46,786 nucleotides of DNA, from contig NZ_JALHQI010000018.1 of assembly GCF_022842045.1 (NCBI RefSeq), positions 1 to 46,786 of the forward strand. The letters are read 5' to 3'. The position numbers were made by a program, and so were the translations under genes. The notes beneath the pieces were generated by a model, which saw only the letters and a list, made by a program, of their open reading frames with translations, was not told the DNA's origin and did not search any database. Positions 8,595 to 16,465 of the stretch are shown here, in pieces; position 1 is the first letter of the stretch, and each line of letters begins with the position of its first letter. The stretch is from Arenimonas sp. Its GTDB lineage: Bacteria; Pseudomonadota; Gammaproteobacteria; Xanthomonadales; Xanthomonadaceae.

Positions 8595-10969
8595 CAGAGG
8601 CTGGCGAAGCGGTCCAGGGCTTTTTCGGCCTGGCCGCGTTCGTGGTCGGAGAGGCGGCGGGTGGCGGCGCGGTAGCGTTCGATCAGGATGGGGTCGGCGG
8701 GCATGACGGCCGCCAGGCCGCGCAGGGTGGCGGCGGCTTCGTGGCCTGAGCCGATGTCCGCGATCGAGTCGAGTACCGCGGTGGCCAGCGCCACGTCCAC
8801 GGGGCCAGCGCCGACCAGGGCTTCCAGCGCCTGGCGCTGTTCGTAATCCGAGCCGATATCGGCCAGGACCGCGAACCATTCCCGGCGCACGCCGTCGTCA
8901 CCGCGCGCCAGCGGGATCGCAGCCTCCAGCACCTGGCGCGCCTCGTAATCGCTGCCGATGCCGCGCGCGCTTTCCAGCGCGAGTCGCGCCGCGGCCGGTT
9001 CGTCGCGGGCCAGCAGGGCATCCAGCACGCGCCGCTGTTCGTAGTCGCTGCCAACGCTCTCGAGGGCCGCGCGCCACGCTGCCAGCACCGGGCCAGTGAG
9101 TGGCTGGCGCTTGGCCAGGTCCATCAGCAGCAGGGCCTGCTCGTAATCGGAGCCGATGTCGGCGACGACTTCGAGCAGCTGCGCCTGCCGCGCGGGCGAC
9201 ATGTCGTGGCTGGACAGCGCGAAGGACAAGGCCAGGCGCCGCTCGTGGTCGGAGCCCAGGCCGCGCACGGCCTCCAGCGCGCGCTGCATCTGTACGTCAT
9301 CCAGCGTGGCGTTCGCGAACAGCACCTGCAGGTAGTTGCGGCGGGCATGGTCGGCGTCGATCCTGTCGATCTCATCCAGCAAGGCGGGCGTGCCGCCCGT
9401 GGCCAGCAGGCGCTTGCCGCGGGCCTCGGCGTTCATGCCGGACTCGCGCACCAGGTGCGGCAGGCGCTCGGCCAGCCAGGCGCGACCTTCATCGTCGAGC
9501 GGCCGGGCCTCGCCGTCCACGCGGTAGTCGCGCACCAGCTTGCCGTCGACCACCGTTACCACCAGCTGCTGCTTGACGCCTTCGCGCGTGTCGGCGAAGT
9601 CGAAGCTTGCTTCGGGATCCATTCCCGCGATGTCCGATTCATCGGCTGTGAACTCGACGCGGCCGCGCATCGTCAGCGCGATGCGCTCGCCCTTGCCGGT
9701 GTGGCGATAGCGGTAGCTGTCCTTGCCATTGGTCTGGATATGGGTGCTGCCCTCGCCCCAGTTGAACAGGCCGTCGGCGAAGGCGTCATTGGCGATGCTG
9801 CTGACCGCCAGCCCCGGCAGCGCGATGGCGGCGGCGAGGGCGGCGACCAGCGCGGTGCGGCGCAGGGCGGTGGGGATCGGACGCGTCATGGGGGTTTCCT
9901 CGAGCAGGTTGCGGACGCGGCGCACCACCTGGCCGTCGTCATCGGCCATGGCTACCGCGAGCGGTGGGTGTCCGGCGCGGCGACCGGCGTGGGTAAGGCA
10001 GACGGCCAGGCACTCGGCCAGCGGTCGACCGCTGCCGCAGAGTTCGGCGGCGCGCGCGTCGCAGGCGTCTTCGGCCAGCGCATCGAGGCGGCGCACGGCC
10101 AGCCAGGCCAGCGGATGCACCGACAGCGGCACCCGCGCCAGCCGATGCGCGATGCGCCAGGCCGGATCGTGGCGTTGCAGGTGCGCCAGTTCGTGCGCAA
10201 GCAGGGCACGCTGGCGCGGGGCGTCCAACGTGTCCACCCACTCGGGCAACAGCAGGCGTGCGCCGGGCAGGAGCATCGGGCTGGCGAGGCCGGGCACCAG
10301 GTGCAGTGATGGCAGCTGCGCCAGGCCGAGCTGGTCGCCCAGCGCGCGGGCCTGTTCGGACACCGCGTGCGCCGGCGGCGCGTCGTGGATGGCCAGCGCG
10401 CGCGACCAGAGGCGCAGGTGCCGCCACTGCAGCGCGAAACGGGTGCCGGCGAAGGCCAGGCCGATCGCCCAGGGCAACCACAGCAGCACGGTGGCAAGCA
10501 CCGGCAAGGTCAGCACCGTCGTCCCGACGGGCGCCGGGATCGGCGCCAGCGCGTTGCCAGATGCCGACGCCCGCGCGGCATCGGCGTGCCGTGCAGCGTC
10601 CGGATAGGCGGCAGGGTCGGGCGCGGCCTCGCGGCGCGCCTGCCCGAGGTCGCCGGTTACGGCGAGCGGCGCGGGTGCCGCAGCGGCCGATGCGTCCGCT
10701 ACCCGGTCGCGGGCGGCGCGAACCTCCGGGGTGAGCGGGGCGTCCGTCGCAACGTTCGCCAGCGGCGGAGCCTCGCGAAGCACCGGCCCGAGCACGGAGA
10801 CCGACGCCGACAACAGGGCGCCGAACAGGGCAGCCCGCCAGGCCAGCTCGGCCCAGGCCGGGTTCCCGAGGGCACCCGTGCGCTCAAGCAGCCACGCCAG
10901 CGACAGCAGCACCGTGGCGTGCAGCAGCAGCGTCAGCTGGAAGGACACCAGCAGGTCGAGCCCGCTCAT
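8594..10969 (-). CDS. BlaR1/MecR1-like M56 family metallopeptidase with C-terminal 34-residue repeats
   Basis: A 791-residue membrane protein. Residues 1-330 form the M56 region: membrane segments at ~8-28, ~43-62 and ~150-178, the zinc motif 'HELAH' at 259-263 and a likely third ligand in 'EDACDA' at ~300. In BlaR1 this domain signals to the cognate repressor. A further membrane segment lies at ~372-390. The following domain, presumably on the other side of the membrane, is not a penicillin-binding sensor; it ends in seven repeats led by 'GSDYEQ' or 'GSDHE' at 572, 606, 640, 672, 706, 740 and 774, i.e. every 32-34 residues. The ATG overlaps the stop of the BlaI-like gene by 4 nt. The pair is likely autoregulated through the operator at 11381. 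The ligand is unknown. Confidence 0.85.
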   Translation of the reverse strand: MSGLDLLVSFQLTLLLHATVLLSLAWLLERTGALGNPAWAELAWRAALFGALLSASVSVLGPVLREAPPLANVATDAPLTPEVRAARDRVADASAAAAPAPLAVTGDLGQARREAAPDPAAYPDAARHADAARASASGNALAPIPAPVGTTVLTLPVLATVLLWLPWAIGLAFAGTRFALQWRHLRLWSRALAIHDAPPAHAVSEQARALGDQLGLAQLPSLHLVPGLASPMLLPGARLLLPEWVDTLDAPRQRALLAHELAHLQRHDPAWRIAHRLARVPLSVHPLAWLAVRRLDALAEDACDARAAELCGSGRPLAECLAVCLTHAGRRAGHPPLAVAMADDDGQVVRRVRNLLEETPMTRPIPTALRRTALVAALAAAIALPGLAVSSIANDAFADGLFNWGEGSTHIQTNGKDSYRYRHTGKGERIALTMRGRVEFTADESDIAGMDPEASFDFADTREGVKQQLVVTVVDGKLVRDYRVDGEARPLDDEGRAWLAERLPHLVRESGMNAEARGKRLLATGGTPALLDEIDRIDADHARRNYLQVLFANATLDDVQMQRALEAVRGLGSDHERRLALSFALSSHDMSPARQAQLLEVVADIGSDYEQALLLMDLAKRQPLTGPVLAAWRAALESVGSDYEQRRVLDALLARDEPAAARLALESARGIGSDYEARQVLEAAIPLARGDDGVRREWFAVLADIGSDYEQRQALEALVGAGPVDVALATAVLDSIADIGSGHEAAATLRGLAAVMPADPILIERYRAATRRLSDHERGQAEKALDRFASL

Positions 10970-11373
10970 CGGCGTGGGCCCTTCTTTTCGTCAGCGGCCG
11001 CGAGCAGCGCCTGCACCTTGGCAAGGTCGCCCGGGGCCACCTCGCGTTCGCTGACCAGGTGGGCAAGCAGCGCCTTCGGGTCGCCCTGGAACAGGCTCTG
11101 GATCAGGTCGCCCACCATCGTCCGGCGCACCTGCGACTCGCTGACGAGGGCGCGGTAATAAAGCTGCCGGCCGTCGCGGCGCGGGGCCACGGCGCCGCGC
11201 CTGGCGAGCCGGGTCAGCAGGGTGGCGACGGTGGTGTGGGCGAGGCCACGCTCGGCGGCGAGGGCGGCGGCGACGTCGGCCACGCTGGCCTCGCCGCGCC
11301 ACAGCACGCGCATGACGTCGAGCTGCAGTTCGCTCAGGGCGATGTCTTCGCCGTCGGGGAGTTCGGGGGCCAT
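10966..11373 (-). CDS. BlaI/MecI/CopY family transcriptional repressor
   Basis: A 135-residue winged-helix repressor. The BlaI-family pattern is clear: 'LSELQLDVMRVLW' starts the first helix, 'HTTVATLLTRLARRG' is the recognition helix region near residues 46-60, then the wing 'RRDGRQLYYRALV'. The C-terminal half would form the dimerisation helices cut or released on signalling in BlaI homologues. It is the first gene of a two-gene operon with the M56 protease, and an inverted repeat typical of this family lies just upstream of its ATG. No beta-lactamase gene is adjacent, so the targets are unknown. Confidence 0.9.
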   Translation of the reverse strand: MAPELPDGEDIALSELQLDVMRVLWRGEASVADVAAALAAERGLAHTTVATLLTRLARRGAVAPRRDGRQLYYRALVSESQVRRTMVGDLIQSLFQGDPKALLAHLVSEREVAPGDLAKVQALLAAADEKKGPRR

Positions 11374-11380
11374 CGGCGTT

Positions 11381-11412
11381 CTTCTACAAGTGTCGTACTA
11401 CAGTTGTAGAAG
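11381..11412. promoter_or_regulatory. Inverted-repeat operator for the BlaI-like repressor
   Basis: The arms CTTCTACAA (11381-11389) and TTGTAGAAG (11404-11412) are exact reverse complements. Read on the minus strand, the region also holds an inner dyad TACAACTGTA followed by GTACGACA, matching the TACA/TGTA half-sites typical of BlaI/MecI operators. It lies 8 bp upstream of the repressor start, so binding would block transcription initiation (autorepression). Confidence 0.7.
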
Positions 11413-11471
11413 ATTGCCCGGCCCCGCGCAAGGGGCCGGAAGTCATGGCAAGCCGTCCCCCCACCCGCCCG

Positions 11472-12260
11472 TCAGGCGAGGGCGTCCCAGAGGGCGGGGT
11501 CTATCTGCGGCAGCGCCTCGAGCGCGGGCCGCGCGAACAGGAAGCCCTGGAAACGAGTGATGCCCATGTCGCGGAGCACGCGGTATTCGGCCTCGGTCTC
11601 CACGCCCTCGGCCAGCACTTCGCAGCCCAGCGAGCGGCAGGTGGCGACGATGCCGCTGGTGATCGAGCGGCGCACGCGGTCCTGGTCCAGGCCGCGGATG
11701 AGGGCCATGTCGAGCTTGACCAGGTCGGGCTGGAATTCGGCCAGCAGGTTCAAGCCCGCATAGCCCGCGCCGAAGTCGTCGATGGCGGTGAGGAAACTGC
11801 GGCCCTGGTAGTCCTTGATGATGCGCACCACGTGCGGCACGTCGCGGATCTTCTCGGACTCGGTGACCTCGAAGATCAGCTGGCGCGGGTCGAAGCCGCA
11901 GCGCTCGGCGGCCGCGAGGGTCAGGCGGATGCAGGTGGCGGGTTCGTACACCGCGTTGGGGGCGAAGTTGATCGACAGTCGCGTGGCCATGCCCAGCCGG
12001 GCGGCGGTGTCGATGGCCAGCACGCGGCAGGTCTGGTCGAAGCGGTAGAGCTTGTCGGGCGTCACCCGGGCGATCACGTCGGCGGCCTCCTCGCCCTGCT
12101 CGCCGCGCACCAGCGCTTCGTAGGCCCAGATGCTGCGCGTGTCGATGTCGACGATCGGCTGGAAGGCCACGCGCACGTTGAAGTCGAGCGTCTCGTCACC
12201 CCGGCAGTTCACGCACGGGTGCGGGCTGCTGACGTCGCCGAAGAATTGCTTGAGGTACAT
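11472..12260 (-). CDS. EAL-domain cyclic-di-GMP phosphodiesterase
   Basis: Hydrolyses c-di-GMP to pGpG. The 262-residue protein is a stand-alone EAL domain. Catalytic signatures are intact: 'YEALVRG' at 47-53, 'SINF', 'FEVTESE', 'IDDFGAGYAG', the lysine in 'VKLDM' and 'EGVET'. The N-terminus carries a Cys pair ('HPCVNC', C16 and C19) that could bind a metal or be redox active (inference). The ATG at 12260 is preferred over an upstream GTG (12281) because GGGGGAG precedes it at good spacing. It is one of four c-di-GMP turnover genes in the window and the only phosphodiesterase. Confidence 0.9.
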   Translation of the reverse strand: MYLKQFFGDVSSPHPCVNCRGDETLDFNVRVAFQPIVDIDTRSIWAYEALVRGEQGEEAADVIARVTPDKLYRFDQTCRVLAIDTAARLGMATRLSINFAPNAVYEPATCIRLTLAAAERCGFDPRQLIFEVTESEKIRDVPHVVRIIKDYQGRSFLTAIDDFGAGYAGLNLLAEFQPDLVKLDMALIRGLDQDRVRRSITSGIVATCRSLGCEVLAEGVETEAEYRVLRDMGITRFQGFLFARPALEALPQIDPALWDALA

Positions 12261-12388
12261 CCGGCTCCCCCGCCGCCACACCCGGGCTGCGTGATGCCCG
12301 GATTCTAGACCAGCCGGCCCGCCCCACGATGCAAACGCCGTGCGAACCCGGTAAGGCTTTGGGCTCGGGAGCGGATGTGGGGCAAATC

Positions 12389-12421
12389 AACCTGGTTCAT
12401 TTGATTCAAATGAACCAGGTT
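12389..12421 (-). terminator. 16-bp-arm perfect palindrome downstream of the OmpA-like lipoprotein gene
   Basis: AACCTGGTTCATTTGA (12389-12404) and its exact reverse complement (12406-12421) are separated by one base, forming a stable hairpin 15 bp after the lipoprotein stop. It is AT-rich compared with its surroundings. The T-run on either strand is weak, so termination is probable rather than certain; it could also be a protein-binding site. Confidence 0.5.
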
Positions 12422-12436
12422 TGTTTGTCATATTTG

Positions 12437-13129
12437 TCAGGAGCGGATGGGGACGAGGGTGATTTCGACGCGGCGGTTTTCGGCGCGGCCGGCTTCGGTG
12501 CTGTTGCTGGCGACCGGATGGTTGGCGCCGGCGCCGGTGATGATCAGGCGCTCGCCGTTGATGCCGCGGCTGGTCAGGTAATTGCCGACGGCCTGGGCGC
12601 GCTGCTCGGACAGCTTCTGGTTGTAGGCGGCGGAACCGACGCTGTCGGTATGGCCGGCCACTTCGACGATGGTCTGATCGAATTCCTTCAGCGTGTCGGC
12701 GACGCGGTTGAGCACGGTGTACGAACCCGGGCGCAGGGCGTAGCTGTCGAAGCCGAAGGTGATGGCCTCGGGCATGTCGAGCGTGATGTTGTCGCCGTCG
12801 CGCACGACCTCGACGCCGGTGCCGGCCATGCGCTCGCGCAGGGCACGTTCCTGGTTGTCCTGGTAGCGGCCGATGGCGCCGCCGGCCAGGCCGCCGACAC
12901 CCGCGCCGACCAGGGCGCGCTGGCGGCGTTCGGTGGCGTCGTCGCCGCTGAGCAGGCCGGCCACGGCACCGGCGACGGCGCCGATGATCGCGCCCTTCTG
13001 GGTGCGGCTCATGCCTTCTTCCTCGCCCTGCGGGGGCGGGGCGGACGAATACCCGCCGGTACTCTGGCAGCCGGCGATCAGCGCGGCGAGGACGGTAGCG
13101 GACAGCACGGTCTTGAATTGGGTTTTCAT
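12437..13129 (-). CDS. OmpA-family outer-membrane lipoprotein with glycine-zipper region
   Basis: A 230-residue lipoprotein. The signal peptide ends in the lipobox 'LIAGC' (Cys21). Residues ~42-95 are a glycine-zipper region ('GAIIGAVAGAVAG', 'GAGVGGLAGGAIG'), and ~125-230 form an OmpA C-terminal domain that binds peptidoglycan, with 'GHTDSVG' and 'NRRVEI' containing the usual Asp and Arg ligands. The overall design resembles YiaD-type proteins. The ATG at 13129 has AGAGG upstream; a TTG two codons earlier is less likely. An eight-base C tract (coding sense; G at 13141-13148) directly precedes the ribosome-binding site. Confidence 0.9.
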   Translation of the reverse strand: MKTQFKTVLSATVLAALIAGCQSTGGYSSAPPPQGEEEGMSRTQKGAIIGAVAGAVAGLLSGDDATERRQRALVGAGVGGLAGGAIGRYQDNQERALRERMAGTGVEVVRDGDNITLDMPEAITFGFDSYALRPGSYTVLNRVADTLKEFDQTIVEVAGHTDSVGSAAYNQKLSEQRAQAVGNYLTSRGINGERLIITGAGANHPVASNSTEAGRAENRRVEITLVPIRS

Positions 13130-13250
13130 GGTCAACCTCTGGGGGGGGACGTGCGGAATTGCATCCCCAGAGATACACCCATGCGGGCCCGATTGCGAAC
13201 CCGGGCATTGTCGCCGTTCAGCTACCGGAACGGCCGCTGAGCCAATCGCT

Positions 13251-13826
13251 TCAGGCCGAAGCGGCCTGGTTCTTGAGGATGAGTTCGGCCAGCCAGGCCT
13301 CGCCCTGTTCCATCAGTTCCAGCGGCGTCTGCTGCCAGCCGGTGAGCACCATGGCTTCGGCGATCGAGAACTCGAGCTGCTGCTTGGTGAACTTGCGTTC
13401 GCCGGCGATGACCGCCTCAAGCACCGCGCGGCCCGGCATCGGCGCCTCCATCTCGGCGCTCTTGGCCGCCGCCGCCGCACCGGGATCGGCGCCGCCGTGG
13501 TTGGCCAGCCATTCGATGCGGCGCAGGGCGTCGCTCTGGGCATCCTTGCTGGCGTCGACCTGGGGCGCCGCGGCCGCGAGCGCCTTCTGCAGGGTGTTGA
13601 GCTGGCCGGCGACCTTCATGCGCTGGAGGTTGGCGGCGTCGCGGGCGTGTTCGGCGTCCTCGACGTCCTGGCGCAGGCGCTCGAGCTGCGCGGCCGGCGG
13701 CGCGTTTGCCGCCAGGGCCTGGAGGGCGGCATCGAGGCGCGCGAGCCAGTCGGCGCGCTCGGGCAGGGCCGGGGCGGCCTCGATGCGGGCGCGGAGGTCT
13801 TGCAGCTGGGCGCGGGGGTCGCTCAT
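13251..13826 (-). CDS. Hypothetical cytoplasmic coiled-coil protein
   Basis: A 191-residue protein of no family I recognise. It lacks a signal peptide or membrane segment. The N-terminal ~100 residues are Ala/Leu/Gln/Arg-rich helices likely to form a coiled coil. The C-terminal ~70 residues ('RAVLEAVIAGERKFTKQQLE' onward) are more conserved-looking and possibly globular. Codon use resembles the neighbours and the ATG is followed by a continuous frame, so it is probably a real gene. It is co-oriented with folE upstream. Confidence 0.7.
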   Translation of the reverse strand: MSDPRAQLQDLRARIEAAPALPERADWLARLDAALQALAANAPPAAQLERLRQDVEDAEHARDAANLQRMKVAGQLNTLQKALAAAAPQVDASKDAQSDALRRIEWLANHGGADPGAAAAAKSAEMEAPMPGRAVLEAVIAGERKFTKQQLEFSIAEAMVLTGWQQTPLELMEQGEAWLAELILKNQAASA

Positions 13827-13871
13827 GCGGCGATTATAGGCATCGGGCGTGTTACCGCCACCTTGCCGCCC

Positions 13872-14453
13872 TCAGCGACCCGGGCCGACCTCGATGAAGC
13901 GCAGGAACTCGGCCCGGGTGCGGGCGTCCTCGCGGAAATCACCCAGCATCTTCGAGGTCACCATGCTCACGCCGCGCTTGTGGATGCCGCGCGTGGTCAT
14001 GCATTCGTGCGTGCCGACCACCACCACGCCGACGCCGCGCGGCTGCAGCACTTCCTCGATGCAGCGGGCGATCTGCGCGGTCATCTTCTCCTGCACCTGG
14101 AAGCGGCGCGCGTAGGCCTCGACCACGCGCGCCAGCTTGCTGATGCCCACCACCTTGCCGCTCGGCAGGTAGCCGATGTGGGCCTTGCCGATGATCGGCG
14201 CCATGTGGTGTTCGCAGTGCGATTCGAACTCGATGTCGCGCAGCACGATCATCTCGTCGTAGCCGGCCACTTCCTCGAAGGTGCGCTCGAGGTACGCGCG
14301 CGGGTCTTCGCCATAGCCGCTGAACCAGTCGCCGTAGGCATCCACCACGCGGCGCGGGGTATCGAGCAGGCCCTCGCGGGTCGGGTCGTCCCCGGCCCAG
14401 CGCAGCAGGGTGCGCACGGCGGCTTCGGCTTCTTCCTTGCTGGGCTTGTCCAC
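13872..14453 (-). CDS. folE: GTP cyclohydrolase I
   Basis: Converts GTP to 7,8-dihydroneopterin triphosphate, the first step of folate and tetrahydropterin synthesis. The 193-residue protein carries the zinc/catalytic motifs 'SHCEHHM' (~76-82), 'HIGYLP', '[13 protein letters not shown]' and '[10 protein letters not shown]' (second zinc Cys). The start is a GTG (14451-14453) with a strong GGAGGA ribosome-binding site seven bases upstream. Phenylalanine hydroxylase in this window needs a tetrahydropterin, so folE may serve both uses (inference). Confidence 0.97.
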   Translation of the reverse strand: MDKPSKEEAEAAVRTLLRWAGDDPTREGLLDTPRRVVDAYGDWFSGYGEDPRAYLERTFEEVAGYDEMIVLRDIEFESHCEHHMAPIIGKAHIGYLPSGKVVGISKLARVVEAYARRFQVQEKMTAQIARCIEEVLQPRGVGVVVVGTHECMTTRGIHKRGVSMVTSKMLGDFREDARTRAEFLRFIEVGPGR

Positions 14454-14507
14454 GTAAATCCTCCGGTCAGGCCCCCATCCTACGCCCGCCCCCCATGACG
14501 ACGGGGT

Positions 14508-15782
14508 CTAAGCGCGGGGCCCATAACCGCGTTCTTGGGCGCGTTCCTTGGTGACGTGCCAGGCAAGCACGCCAGCGGTCGAGACCATCGCGGCGGCCAG
14601 GAGGAAGGTGGCGCCGGCAAGCGGGCCCTGCACGTTGTTGGCCGCCACGAACGCCAGGGTCTGCGTGAAAAGCGTGGGGCCGAGGATGCCGGCGATCGAA
14701 TTGAGGCTGCCGAGCGCGCCCTGCAGGCGGCCCTGCTCTTCCGGACCCACGCGCGCAGTCATCAACGACTGCGCGGCCGGGCCGGCGATGGCCCACAGCG
14801 CCGCCACCGGCATCGCTGCCCAGAACCAGTAGCCATTGGGCGCCAGCGCGTACAGCACGAAGCCGATGCCACCCATCGCCGCGCCCAGCAGCACCGTGCG
14901 GCGGTCGCCGAAGCGGCGCGTGATCGGACCGATCAGCCCGCCCTGCACGATCACGCTCAGCACGCCCACCAGCAGCAGCGTCCAGCCGATCATGCGCAAG
15001 CCCTCGGGGCCGTTCCAGCCGAAGCGGTAGTCGGCATAAAGCACGAAGGTCATCGGATAGACCAGGTGCGCCAGCGCCATCAGGAAGCTGACGCCCGCCA
15101 GGCCGAACAGCTCGGGATGGCGGCGCAGCAGCACCAGCGAACCCAGCGGGTTGGCGCGGCGCCAGTCGAAGGCCGAGCGCCGCTCCGGCGGCAGCGACTC
15201 GGGCAGCACGAAGTAGCCGTAGCAGAAGTTGGCGCCGCACAGCGCCGCCGCCACGTAGAACGGCAAGTGCAGGTCGATCGCGCCCAGCCAGGCGCCGAAC
15301 ACCGGCGCCAGCGTGAAGCCGAGGCCGAAGGCCATGCCCAGCCGCCCGAAGGCCGCGGCACGGTTCGCGGGCGCGGTGACGTCGGCGATGTAGGCATTGG
15401 CCGTGCTGAAGCTGGCCGAGGTGATGCCGCCCAGCAGGCGCGCGATGAACAGGATCGGCAGCGTGTCGGCCAGCGCCATGATCAGGAAATCGATCGCCAG
15501 GCCCGCGTTCGAGATCAGGATGACCGGCCGCCGACCGAAGCGGTCCGACAGCGCGCCCTGCACCGGCGAGGCGAAGAACTGCATCAGCATGAAGCCGGTC
15601 GCGAACAGCCCGTGCCAGACGGTGCCGGCGGCGATCTCGCCGCCGGTGACCTGCTTTAGCAGCGCCGGCAGCACCGGGATGACGACGCCGAAGGCCAGCA
15701 CGTCCACCAGCACGGTGATGAAGATGAAGGCGAGCGCGGCACGACGGCCGGGCGGCGCGACGACGGGGGCGGGTGCGTCCAA
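14508..15782 (-). CDS. MFS transporter, TetA-like (drug:H+ antiporter family)
   Basis: A 424-residue 12-helix major facilitator. The first helix, 'VLVDVLAFGVVIPVLP', and loop 2-3 motif A, 'GALSDRFGRRPV' (near residue 80), are typical of the TetA/TCR group. Loop 8-9 carries a second motif-A-like stretch, 'GPITRRFGDRRTV'. The inferred role is proton-coupled efflux of a small drug-like compound; the substrate cannot be read from sequence. The start is uncertain: the frame begins at a TTG (15780-15782) without a clear ribosome-binding site, and there is no ATG before the second membrane helix. Confidence 0.82.
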   Translation of the reverse strand: MDAPAPVVAPPGRRAALAFIFITVLVDVLAFGVVIPVLPALLKQVTGGEIAAGTVWHGLFATGFMLMQFFASPVQGALSDRFGRRPVILISNAGLAIDFLIMALADTLPILFIARLLGGITSASFSTANAYIADVTAPANRAAAFGRLGMAFGLGFTLAPVFGAWLGAIDLHLPFYVAAALCGANFCYGYFVLPESLPPERRSAFDWRRANPLGSLVLLRRHPELFGLAGVSFLMALAHLVYPMTFVLYADYRFGWNGPEGLRMIGWTLLLVGVLSVIVQGGLIGPITRRFGDRRTVLLGAAMGGIGFVLYALAPNGYWFWAAMPVAALWAIAGPAAQSLMTARVGPEEQGRLQGALGSLNSIAGILGPTLFTQTLAFVAANNVQGPLAGATFLLAAAMVSTAGVLAWHVTKERAQERGYGPRA

Positions 15783-15832
15783 GCGGAAGGGTCCGGGCGG
15801 GAGGGGCGCAGTCTAGCCGAAGGCCGCGCCGG

Positions 15833-16420
15833 CTACGGCGTGGTCCAGCTCGACTGCCAGCCCCCGGGCTCGCGCTCGAACCGGGCGCGGACGTGGCCCT
15901 GCGCCGACAGCGACAGCCAGTCCAGCGCGTGCACCTGAACGCGGGCCAGCGCGAAGTGGCCGCGCGCAGCGACCAGCGCAGCGGCATCCAGCGGCGGCGC
16001 GCCCAGTCCGGGCGGCCCGCCCTCGCCCGGCTGGCCGACGAAGGTGCCGGGTGCATTCAGCCCGGCGTAGTTCTGCCGCGACGAACGCCGGCTGGCCGAC
16101 CAGGCCGCCTCGGCCTCGGCATCGTCGTGGTGCAGCACCACCGTGCCCGACAGCCGCACCTGCTCGCCGTGCCCGAAGAAGCACCAGGCCACGCGCGGAT
16201 CGACCGCCAGCTGCGCGACCTTGGGGCTGCGGCGATCGGTGTGGAAGGCCACGGTGCCACCTGTCGGGTCAACGGCGCGCAGCACCGCATAGCGCGCCTG
16301 CGGGCCATCGGAAGACACCGTGGCCAGCACGCCCTGGTGGAAGGGATCGCCACCGCTGCGGGCGCCGGCCAGCAGGCGCGCCCAGGCGTGGGTCCAGACG
16401 GCGTCGAGGGAATCGAACAT
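15833..16420 (-). CDS. Pyridoxamine 5'-phosphate oxidase family flavoprotein
   Basis: A 195-residue split-barrel protein of the PNPOx-like superfamily: 'GVLATVSSDGPQARYAVLRAVD' style strands at ~30-50, 'FHTDRRSPKVAQL' (FMN phosphate region) near 75, and 'VAWCFFGHGEQVRLSG' after it. True PdxH has a longer C-terminal signature for PLP that I do not see, so this is probably a general FMN-binding oxidase/reductase of unknown substrate. It lies between rlmI and the MFS gene, all minus strand, with gaps of about 45-50 bp. Confidence 0.75.
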   Translation of the reverse strand: MFDSLDAVWTHAWARLLAGARSGGDPFHQGVLATVSSDGPQARYAVLRAVDPTGGTVAFHTDRRSPKVAQLAVDPRVAWCFFGHGEQVRLSGTVVLHHDDAEAEAAWSASRRSSRQNYAGLNAPGTFVGQPGEGGPPGLGAPPLDAAALVAARGHFALARVQVHALDWLSLSAQGHVRARFEREPGGWQSSWTTP

Positions 16421-16465
16421 GCGGCGATTAACGCAGCGCCGCCGTGTCGGGGGCGCGAACGGCGG

